From Archaeoglobales archaeon (GTDB lineage: Archaea; Halobacteriota; Archaeoglobi; Archaeoglobales; Archaeoglobaceae), in assembly GCA_003663055.1 (NCBI GenBank), contig QMZF01000089.1, positions 1-5,639 of the forward strand: a DNA stretch of 5,639 bases, in the 5' to 3' direction. A program made the translations under genes and the position numbers. Shown piece by piece: positions 1 through 5,639 of this stretch. How positions within the stretch are numbered: position 1 is the stretch's first letter; each line of letters starts with the position of its first letter. The notes beneath the pieces were generated by a model. It searched no databases. It was not told where the DNA came from and saw only the letters and a program-made list of their open reading frames with translations.

Positions 1-240
1 GAGAACGGCCAGTTCTTCAACTGCTATACCTCTTTGCTTTGCGAGTTTTTCCATATTTTCCAGATGTCTTCGAAGAGTTGCTCTGCCAACTTTCTGCTTT
101 CTGGTGAATTTCTTTGCATACATTATTGGATAGCCGAGTTTCTTTGCTGCATGGAGAAAGGCTGAACCAATCGACGGAATCATATCGACGGCATCATAAG
201 CTGTTGAGGTTGAAGACTTCAGCTTTCTGAGTTTTTCAAT
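1..240 (-). other. Basic extension after the endonuclease, possible DNA-binding helical region of the intein
   Basis: Precursor residues 411-490 are rich in Lys and Arg and predicted by eye to be helical. The stretch YDAVDMIPSIG (425-435) followed by AAKKLGYP resembles a segment found after the LAGLIDADG core in many archaeal inteins. It is followed by RKQKVGRATLRRHLENMEKL (458-477), which could be a helix-turn-helix unit. In such inteins this region is thought to add DNA contacts before the chain returns to the C-terminal splicing block. The assignment is by remembered resemblance, not alignment; the region is cut by the window edge. Confidence 0.55.
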
Positions 241-1470
241 CTTTTCTGGTATTGAGGAGCCCACTTCTTCTGCAAAGAGTTCCGCGTATCTATACGAGAT
301 TACAAGCCCATACTGTTTTTTCATTTTTCTCTTTACGCTGAATATGCCAAATCTTGCAAGGAGTAAGGCAATTCCATCAATGAGTTCCTTTGAAGAAGAA
401 TAGACCCTTATCATCTTCCTCTCCGCATTTATATTCCCATCGCCATCGAAATAGCCCTGCAGCAAGCCCCTCACGAACTCCGTCTTTGCGTTGAACACGA
501 ACTCCGGTAGTTTCTTCTCCTTCGATGTTCTGCCAAACTGCTTGACGAAATCACTTAACAAAGAAGAATATATTCTCACGTCGTGACCTCTGGCAAACCC
601 ACTGTAGTTGTCGTATTCTGCAATGCTAAGACCAAACTTGGAAGCAAACCTTCTTACGTTCTCAAGAAGCTCCTCGTTAACGTTGGATATCGATACGTAG
701 TACTTCGTTGCGTAGCCCTCTGCCAAATATACGCCGATGAAGTAACCAAAATCGAAGTCGAGTTCGAATTCCCTTGGTAAGGCCTTACTTCTTCCCTTCG
801 GCTTTATCTCCTCATTGCTTACGATATAGTTTCCGTGCACATGCTGGCTCACGTCTATCACTTCAATGCAGTTAGCTGGCATGGACTTTACTACAGGTAT
901 TCTGTCACCAACTCTCAGTTCTGAACCTCTTACCGGCACGATCTTGTTGTTGCTTCTAATTACAAAGGAGTGATAAGGCGTTGCTGTAATCTGTCTGCCG
1001 GATCTCGTTCTAATTCTGATGAGTTTTTTCGGAGCTTTGTGCCTTATGCAGCTGACGACTTTCTTCCAGCGAATCTTTTCGTCCTGATCGAGGCTCAAAA
1101 CGAGGACTTCTTCTGGCAGGTCGCAAACTTCTGAATTGCCGATTCTGATAAACCCGTATTTCTTCACCGCTTCATCAACGAATTTGCCGATTTCCACGGG
1201 CTTAACCATTTCTCCCTCCTTGACAATTATGCGTTCCTCGTATGGCAAAGACATCTGCGTGCCGGGCTCTCCTATCGATTGCGCTGCTACTATGCCAGCT
1301 GCTTCTCCGGGCTCCATCAGATTTGCGAGATAAGCTTGATAACATCGCTCCGCTATCTTCTTCGCTTTGGTTTTGTTGACACCGAGTTTCTCAAGTTCAG
1401 CTTTCAGCTCATCCTTGATAGCCTTCGGAAGCGGATATTTATCGAGAATTTCATCATAATTCACGCTCAT
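1..1470 (-). CDS. rpoA2: DNA-directed RNA polymerase subunit A'' precursor, intein-containing, 3' end outside window
   Basis: This is the C-terminal third of the largest polymerase subunit, carrying the trigger loop. The frame starts at ATG 1470, overlaps the A' stop as ATGA, and stays open for 490 codons to the left edge. The start is supported by the overlap and by GGGAGG three bases upstream. Residues 1-73 are host protein: a charged N-terminal helix region, then EPGEAAGIVAAQSIGEPGTQ (53-72) and M73, the invariant entry to the trigger loop. The family continues with T(M/L)RTFHYAG, but here residue 74 onward is an intein (S74 to at least 490). The remaining A'' (about 300 residues in the family) and the C-terminal splice junction must lie beyond the window. 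Automatic gene callers may miss or mislabel this partial frame. I see no frameshift or stop, so it is a precursor that needs protein splicing, not a pseudogene. Confidence 0.95.
   Translation of the reverse strand, partial: MSVNYDEILDKYPLPKAIKDELKAELEKLGVNKTKAKKIAERCYQAYLANLMEPGEAAGIVAAQSIGEPGTQMSLPYEERIIVKEGEMVKPVEIGKFVDEAVKKYGFIRIGNSEVCDLPEEVLVLSLDQDEKIRWKKVVSCIRHKAPKKLIRIRTRSGRQITATPYHSFVIRSNNKIVPVRGSELRVGDRIPVVKSMPANCIEVIDVSQHVHGNYIVSNEEIKPKGRSKALPREFELDFDFGYFIGVYLAEGYATKYYVSISNVNEELLENVRRFASKFGLSIAEYDNYSGFARGHDVRIYSSLLSDFVKQFGRTSKEKKLPEFVFNAKTEFVRGLLQGYFDGDGNINAERKMIRVYSSSKELIDGIALLLARFGIFSVKRKMKKQYGLVISYRYAELFAEEVGSSIPEKIEKLRKLKSSTSTAYDAVDMIPSIGSAFLHAAKKLGYPIMYAKKFTRKQKVGRATLRRHLENMEKLAKQRGIAVEELAVL
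286..777 (-). other. LAGLIDADG (DOD-type) homing endonuclease domain of the intein
   Basis: This nested domain would cut an intein-free rpoA2 allele and so promote copying of the intein into it. Both signature helices are clear: GYFIGVYLAEG (precursor residues 242-252) and GLLQGYFDGDG (335-345), about 93 residues apart as expected for a single-chain two-motif enzyme. The metal-binding acidic residues are present, E251 in the first motif and D344 in the second. The LPEFVFNA segment (322-329) before motif 2 and VYSSSKELIDGIALLLARFG (356-375) after it match the conserved blocks around these motifs. No stop or frameshift interrupts the domain, so it looks potentially active. The domain edges are approximate. 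Confidence 0.92.
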
Positions 1471-4079
1471 GTTCCTCCCACCACTTCATTGATTATCCTC
1501 TTAATATCAACGGCTTTACCTCTAAAGCTCTTCATCGGATCGATCCCGTCTTCGCCATAGCGGAACTGTATAAGCATGCCGGACGTTTGTTCTCTAACGG
1601 TTCCATCGTACTCCACCTTCAAGTCCTGCAACGCATTTATCAGCCTGCGCTGGAGATAACCGGACTGGGAAGTCCTTACCGCTGTGTCGACGAGACCTTC
1701 CCTTCCACCCATGGCATGGAAGAAGAATTCCACCGGGCTTAGCCCCTCTTTATAGCTACTCCTGACGAATCCTCTTGCCTTAGCCCCCAGATCACCGGGC
1801 TTGAAGTGGGGGAGTGTGCGGTTTGTGTAAGCGTAGCCCCTCTTTATGCGCTCTCCTCTGACCGACTGCTGACCGATGCAGGCGGCCATCTGGGTAAGGT
1901 TGAGCATAGAACCCCTCGCCCCGCTTACAGCCATGATTACTGCCGAGTTGTCCATGCCGAGGAACCTGCCAGCGATCTTTCCTGCTTGGTCTCTCGCCCT
2001 GCCCAAAACCTGCATGATCTTCATTTCGAGGGTTTCCTCTATGCTCCTGCCGGGCATGGGCTCGAGGTTTCCTTCTCTGTATGCCTTTATTAACTCCTCA
2101 ACCTTCTTCTCCGCCTCGTTTATTACCTCGTGTATCTGGCTTATCGCCTCCTCCGGAATATCTTCATCGCTTATTCCGAATGAGAAGCCCGTGTGCATTA
2201 TCGCCCTGATTGCAAGCTGGGTCATGTTGTCTATGAACTTCCTAGTTTCCTCGCTGCCATACTTTCTCATTATCTCGTCGATAATTATTCCCTTGAAGGC
2301 TCCCACGGCTTTCTCATCTATCGTGCCTTTTATCAGCTCACCCTTCCTGATAACAACGTAGGCGTCGTACTCGCATTCCTCTTTCTTGCACTCCTCGCAA
2401 CCCTGACAAATCTCAGCCTTGAACTCTATGGTTATGTCGGGCAGAATTAGGCTGAATATCTGCTTTCCTGTCCAGAGCTTTTTATCCTTGTACTTGGGTT
2501 CGGGAAGCTCGGTTATGTTAAGGGGTTTAACTATCGACATCACTTCCTCCCTCGTGAAAAGCTTCTCACCCCTAGTAAGCATGTACAAACCGCTTATGTG
2601 GTCGTGAATGCCGCCAATAATTGGGCCTCCGAAGCGGGGCGATAAGATGTGCTCCTGCACGGCCATCAAAACCTTAGCCTCTGCCTGCGCTTCCAAGCTT
2701 TGCGGGACATGCAAGTTCATCTCATCTCCGTCGAAGTCCGCGTTGTACGGTGGGCAGACCGCAGGATTCAGCCTGAACGTTTTGTAGGGCAGAACCCTGA
2801 CGTAGTGGGCCATGATGCTCATTCTGTGCAGGGAGGGCTGACGGTTGAAAAGTACGACATCTCCATCCTTGAGTTGCCTTTCAACTACCATGCCTGGTTC
2901 AAGCTTCTCGGCAAGCTCTTCCCTGTTCGTATCCATAACCCTGATTCTCCTTCCATCCGGCCTGATCACGTAGTTCGCCTTTGGATGCTCTGTTCGCAGT
3001 ATGTATTCTCTGGCCTCTTCGATGTTCCTCTCGGTAACGTAGAGCGGAACTGTTAGCTCCTCCGCTATAACCCTAGGAACTCCAACCTCGTTTATGCTTA
3101 GATTGGGATCGGGAGATATGACAGTTCTTGCGGAGAAGTTAACGCGCTTCCCAGAAAGTGAACCTCTAAATCTGCCCTCTTTACCCTTCAAACGCTGGGC
3201 GAGGGTTTTCAAAGGCCTCCCGCTCCTGTGCCTCGCTGGAGGTATTCCGCTCACTTCGTTATCCAAGTAGGTCGTTACGTGGTACTGCAAGAGCTCCCAG
3301 AGGTCTTCAAGGATTAACTGCGGAGCTCCGGCTTCCTTGTTCTCCATGAAGCGCTGGTTGATCCTTATTATGTCAACGAGCTTGTGCGTAAGATCATCTT
3401 CGCTTCTTTGCCCGGTCTCAAGAATGATGGAGGGGCGAACGGTAACCGGTGGGACTGGCAGAACTGTAAGAACCATCCATTCCGGCCTTACAGCCCTCGG
3501 ATCCATTCCGAATGCTGGCAAGTCCTCGCTTGGTATCTTCTCCAGCCTCTCCCTTATGTCCTTCGGAGTTAGCCTGTGCTCGCCTTCGTAGAAGAAAGTT
3601 GGCTTCTCGAACTTGATTTCAACTTGATCGGCCCCGCAGTGTGGGCACTTCTTTGCAGCCTTTGTTAGCCTGAACACCTCCTTGACGACGTCCTCGTAAT
3701 CCTGTCCGAGTTCCTTTTTTCTTTCTATTTCATCTATGAACTTGTCTCTCCTTTCATCTTTGAGCAGAATTCTTCCGCACTCCCTGCGTGTAGCGTTTAG
3801 AAGCTTTGCTATCAGCTTCGCATATCCGACATGGATGACGGGAGCTGCGAGCTCAATATGGCCGAAATGACCTGGGCACTCTCCAGCCTTGCCACCGCAT
3901 GTTCTACATCTAAGCCCAGGATCGATTACGCCTAAACGGGGATCCATCAAGCCAGCTTCAATAGGAAAACCATCATCGTCGTAGGTTTCGGGAGTTATTA
4001 TCTTCGCTACACTCATTCTCCGTATTTCCTGAGGGCTTAGAACTTCAAACCTTATTCCGGCTATCCTTTTCGGAATCAT
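1467..4079 (-). CDS. rpoA1: DNA-directed RNA polymerase subunit A' (complete)
   Basis: This is the N-terminal two thirds of the largest polymerase subunit, homologous to Rpb1 and beta prime; it forms the clamp, active site and bridge helix. The 870 residues are close to the family norm, with no intein or frameshift. In order one sees the clamp zinc site C58, C61, C68, H71; a second zinc region with C101, C145, C148; the LPVPPVTVRPS segment (207-217); the lid/rudder region around KGKEGRFRGSLSGKRVNFSA (298-317); NRQPSLHRM (412-420); the catalytic NADFDGDEMN with Mg-binding D448, D450, D452; the funnel block LNLTQMAACIGQQSVRG (726-742); and the bridge helix from FFFHAMGGREGLVDTA on (785-820). 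The ATG at 4079 is preceded by a perfect AGGTGAT ribosome binding site, and MIPKRIAGIRF aligns with family N-termini. The gene ends by overlapping A''. Two oddities are Arg98 where relatives have the first cysteine of the second zinc site, and a cysteine cluster at 558-569. Confidence 0.98.
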   Translation of the reverse strand: MIPKRIAGIRFEVLSPQEIRRMSVAKIITPETYDDDGFPIEAGLMDPRLGVIDPGLRCRTCGGKAGECPGHFGHIELAAPVIHVGYAKLIAKLLNATRRECGRILLKDERRDKFIDEIERKKELGQDYEDVVKEVFRLTKAAKKCPHCGADQVEIKFEKPTFFYEGEHRLTPKDIRERLEKIPSEDLPAFGMDPRAVRPEWMVLTVLPVPPVTVRPSIILETGQRSEDDLTHKLVDIIRINQRFMENKEAGAPQLILEDLWELLQYHVTTYLDNEVSGIPPARHRSGRPLKTLAQRLKGKEGRFRGSLSGKRVNFSARTVISPDPNLSINEVGVPRVIAEELTVPLYVTERNIEEAREYILRTEHPKANYVIRPDGRRIRVMDTNREELAEKLEPGMVVERQLKDGDVVLFNRQPSLHRMSIMAHYVRVLPYKTFRLNPAVCPPYNADFDGDEMNLHVPQSLEAQAEAKVLMAVQEHILSPRFGGPIIGGIHDHISGLYMLTRGEKLFTREEVMSIVKPLNITELPEPKYKDKKLWTGKQIFSLILPDITIEFKAEICQGCEECKKEECEYDAYVVIRKGELIKGTIDEKAVGAFKGIIIDEIMRKYGSEETRKFIDNMTQLAIRAIMHTGFSFGISDEDIPEEAISQIHEVINEAEKKVEELIKAYREGNLEPMPGRSIEETLEMKIMQVLGRARDQAGKIAGRFLGMDNSAVIMAVSGARGSMLNLTQMAACIGQQSVRGERIKRGYAYTNRTLPHFKPGDLGAKARGFVRSSYKEGLSPVEFFFHAMGGREGLVDTAVRTSQSGYLQRRLINALQDLKVEYDGTVREQTSGMLIQFRYGEDGIDPMKSFRGKAVDIKRIINEVVGGT
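1474..1479 (-). promoter_or_regulatory. Ribosome binding site of rpoA2, inside the rpoA1 3' end
   Basis: The coding strand reads GGGAGG followed by AAC and the A'' ATG. It also encodes the Gly-Gly of the last A' residues (VVGGT). Together with the ATGA stop/start overlap it suggests that A'' is translated by reinitiating or coupled ribosomes, which would help keep A' and A'' in equal amounts. Confidence 0.75.
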
Positions 4080-4082
4080 ACA

Positions 4083-4089
4083 ATCACCT
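4083..4089 (-). promoter_or_regulatory. Ribosome binding site of rpoA1
   Basis: The coding strand reads AGGTGAT, three bases before the A' ATG. This matches seven consecutive bases of the archaeal Shine-Dalgarno consensus GGAGGTGAT, complementary to the 16S rRNA 3' end. It sits in the 12-base gap after the B stop codon, and it fixes ATG 4079 as the start. Confidence 0.85.
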
Positions 4090-4091
4090 AA

Positions 4092-5639
4092 CTAAGCTTT
4101 ATCTCCAAGTATCAGCCTTGGGGCGATCATCATGGACTTGAGCTCATCCAGCAGGAGCTTGAACGCATAGCTCATCTCAACCTTGTGTATGTTGCTGTCA
4201 TCGTCGCAAACCTTGCAGTAGGCGGTATTACGCCTGTAGTCATACGTTGCGACGTGCCCGCAGTTTCCGCAAACGTAAACTTCCACCTTGTCCGATTCTT
4301 CAAGCAGCCTGTCTTTAAGCAGTAAAGCTGCGCCATGGCCAATTAGCACGTCCCTCTCCATCTCTCCAAAACGCAGCCCTCCTTTTCTAGCCCTTCCCTC
4401 AGTTGGCTGCCTCGTGAGGACTTGTACGGGCCCGCGGCTTCTTGCATGGATCTTGCTAGAAACCATGTGGTAGAGCTTCTGGTAGTAGATCACGCCAATG
4501 AATATGTCAACAACAAATCGCTTCCCCGTAATTCCGTCGTACATCACTTCCTTTCCCGTGTGGCTGAAGCCATACGCCTTCAAAGCTTCTCTCAAATCCT
4601 TCTCCTTCTCACCATAGAAGATCGTTGCATCTATCCTTCTCGCTTCCAAGCAGCCAACCTTACCCCCAATCATCTCGAGGACATGTCCAACGGTCATGCG
4701 CGAGGGGATAGCGTGGGGGTTGAGTATCATGTCAGGAACTATTCCCGATTCTGTGAAAGGCATGTCCTCCTCGGGCACTATAAGCCCTATCACACCCTTC
4801 TGCCCGTGCCTGGATGCAAACTTATCGCCAAGCTCAGGAATTCGCAAATCCCTAACCCTAACTTTGGCAAGCTTCGATCCGCTTTCGGCCTGCATGAGGA
4901 AGACCTTATCTACAATACCCTTCTCGTTTGAACGCATGGTTACAGAAGTTTCCCTCCTTTTCTGCGGAGATATGCCCAATTCGGTCGGCTCTTCCAGAAA
5001 CCTTGGCGGAGAAGTCTTGCCTATCAGCACATCATCCGGCCCAACCTCGGTTTCGGGAAATACCAAGCCGTCTTCATCGAGATGCGTGTAAGCTTCAGCC
5101 CCTCTAAATCCGGAAACATCCGCTCCAGGTATTTCAAAGCGATCTTCCTGGCCTCCAGGATAGCGCATCTCTTCAGTTTCGTAGGTTCTGAAGAAGTGAC
5201 TCCTGCCCAAGCCTCTATCAATGCTTCCCTTGTTGAATATGAGCGCATCTTCAATGTTATAGCCTTCGTAGCTTACAACAGCAACAATAAAGTTTTGGCC
5301 TGCAGGCCTCTCATCGAACTTTATTTCGAGCTGCGTGTCCGTTGTTACTATCGGGATTTGTGGGTAGTGGAGCAGATGACCTCTCGTATCCGCCCTCCAC
5401 GCCAGATTTGCGTAGGGCAAGCCCAGGCTTTGCTTGATCATCGCAGCGCCCATGGTGTTGCGGGGGGATGCGTTGTGTTCGGGATAGGGGATGCTTCCCG
5501 TGCATATTCCAACGATGAGAGATGGACAAAGTTCCAGATGTGTGTGTTCCGGTGTAAGCTCCTCCTCGTAAACGGCTATGTACGCGTTCTCCTCTTCCTC
5601 AGCATCGAGAAACTCTACAACCCCCTGCCTGACTAAATC
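4092..5639 (-). CDS. rpoB: DNA-directed RNA polymerase subunit B (or B'), C-terminal part, 5' end outside window
   Basis: This is the second-largest subunit of the archaeal RNA polymerase core, homologous to yeast Rpb2 and bacterial beta. The frame is open from the right edge, giving 515 residues and a TAG stop. Internal ATGs such as the one at 5453 are not the start, because the conserved HNASPRNT motif (window residues about 55-62) lies just upstream. Visible landmarks are GYNIEDALI (about 126-134), whose E130/D131 match the conserved acidic pair near metal [13 protein letters not shown] (about 271-282), with the conserved lysines that contact the active site; the [20 protein letters not shown] block (about 411-432), a hybrid-binding and anchor signature; and a C-terminal zinc site CxxC...CxxC (C457, C460, C475, C478). 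Full-length archaeal B is about 1,120 residues. Methanogens and Archaeoglobus split it into B'' and B' (B' about 600), so this could be rpoB1; the window does not decide. A' follows after 12 bases, so they are probably co-transcribed. Confidence 0.97.
   Translation of the reverse strand, partial: DLVRQGVVEFLDAEEEENAYIAVYEEELTPEHTHLELCPSLIVGICTGSIPYPEHNASPRNTMGAAMIKQSLGLPYANLAWRADTRGHLLHYPQIPIVTTDTQLEIKFDERPAGQNFIVAVVSYEGYNIEDALIFNKGSIDRGLGRSHFFRTYETEEMRYPGGQEDRFEIPGADVSGFRGAEAYTHLDEDGLVFPETEVGPDDVLIGKTSPPRFLEEPTELGISPQKRRETSVTMRSNEKGIVDKVFLMQAESGSKLAKVRVRDLRIPELGDKFASRHGQKGVIGLIVPEEDMPFTESGIVPDMILNPHAIPSRMTVGHVLEMIGGKVGCLEARRIDATIFYGEKEKDLREALKAYGFSHTGKEVMYDGITGKRFVVDIFIGVIYYQKLYHMVSSKIHARSRGPVQVLTRQPTEGRARKGGLRFGEMERDVLIGHGAALLLKDRLLEESDKVEVYVCGNCGHVATYDYRRNTAYCKVCDDDSNIHKVEMSYAFKLLLDELKSMMIAPRLILGDKA

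Larger units (their letters stand above)
1..1251 (-). mobile_element. Intein in RpoA'' with LAGLIDADG homing endonuclease (C-terminus outside window)
   Basis: This is a protein-splicing element embedded in frame in A''. It begins at Ser74 of the precursor (intein Ser1), directly after GTQM. Block A is SLPYEERIIVKEGE, matching the usual nucleophile-x-x-x-x-x-R-I-x-V pattern. LVLSLDQDEKIRWKKV fits the second N-terminal strand region. Block B is GRQITATPYHSFV, with the TxxH pair T164 and H167 (intein T91, H94) that assists the N-terminal acyl shift. VRGSELRVGDRIPV (180-193) fits block N4, the end of the N-terminal splicing half. An endonuclease domain follows. At least 417 residues are present; the final strand ending in His-Asn and the +1 residue (expected Thr) are outside. 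Hand counts of several 60-base lines gave roughly 35-53% GC here against 45-62% in the polymerase genes, consistent with separate ancestry. From memory, a Methanocaldococcus jannaschii A'' intein exists; whether it occupies the same site needs an alignment. Confidence 0.95.

Noticed and set aside
1..1251. Free-standing homing endonuclease gene or group I intron in rpoA2
   Set aside because: The reading frame is continuous from the A'' ATG through the junction, and splicing blocks A and B are present at the start, so this is an in-frame intein and not an intron or separate gene.
583..1560. Short plus-strand open frames opposite the A'' intein
   Set aside because: The minus-strand frame through this region is continuous and carries clear intein and endonuclease motifs, so these are shadows.
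1806..3056. Several plus-strand open frames of 62-161 codons opposite the A' gene
   Set aside because: All lie fully within the conserved rpoA1 coding sequence in other frames, and their translations show no domain-like features.
4080..4091. Promoter or terminator between B and A'
   Set aside because: The gap is only 12 bases and is filled by the ribosome binding site; no TATA/BRE box or T-run fits there.
4422..5091. Plus-strand open frames of 131 and 169 codons opposite B
   Set aside because: They overlap each other and the conserved B frame, and their translations look like shadow sequence.
5082..5636. Plus-strand open frame of 184 codons opposite the B gene
   Set aside because: It is antisense to strongly conserved rpoB sequence, has no recognisable motif or ribosome binding site, and is explained by the codon bias of the opposite strand.
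1467..5639. Additional inteins in A' or B
   Set aside because: A' is of normal length with uninterrupted family motifs, and the visible part of B is colinear with the family throughout.

Overview
The window is a stretch of an archaeal RNA polymerase operon, read entirely on the minus strand (right to left). In transcription order it holds the C-terminal part of the B (or B') subunit gene (5639 to 4092, 5' end outside the window), the complete A' subunit gene (4079 to 1467, 870 residues), and the first 490 codons of the A'' subunit gene (1470 to 1, 3' end outside). The split of the largest subunit into A' and A'', the order B-A'-A'', and the GGAGGTGAT-type ribosome binding sites mark this as archaeal. 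The A' sequence is euryarchaeal in character. Roughly balanced base composition and frequent AGG/AGA arginine and ATA isoleucine codons would suit an Archaeoglobales-like thermophile or a relative, but that assignment is an inference.

The most notable feature is in A''. After 73 residues of normal host protein, ending in the universal sequence GEPGTQM, the reading frame runs without a stop into a large intein (from position 1251 to the left edge, at least 417 residues). It has recognisable splicing blocks (Ser1, the TxxH block B) and an apparently intact two-motif LAGLIDADG homing endonuclease, followed by a basic extension that may bind DNA. The C-terminal splice junction and the rest of A'' lie outside the window. 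By alignment to yeast Rpb1 the insertion falls between Met1079 and Thr1080, inside the trigger loop. An unspliced A'' should therefore be unable to form a working catalytic centre.

The genes form one tight transcription unit. B and A' are 12 bases apart with a strong Shine-Dalgarno sequence in the gap. A' and A'' overlap by four bases (ATGA), with a Shine-Dalgarno sequence inside the end of A'. The three products assemble into the polymerase core. B gives the hybrid-binding and wall regions with conserved lysines and a zinc site. A' gives the clamp, the three Mg-binding aspartates and the bridge helix. A'' gives the trigger loop once the intein is removed. No promoter, terminator, RNA gene, CRISPR array or insertion sequence was seen. 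The many plus-strand open frames are shadows of these genes. A' also lacks one expected zinc-site cysteine (Arg98).
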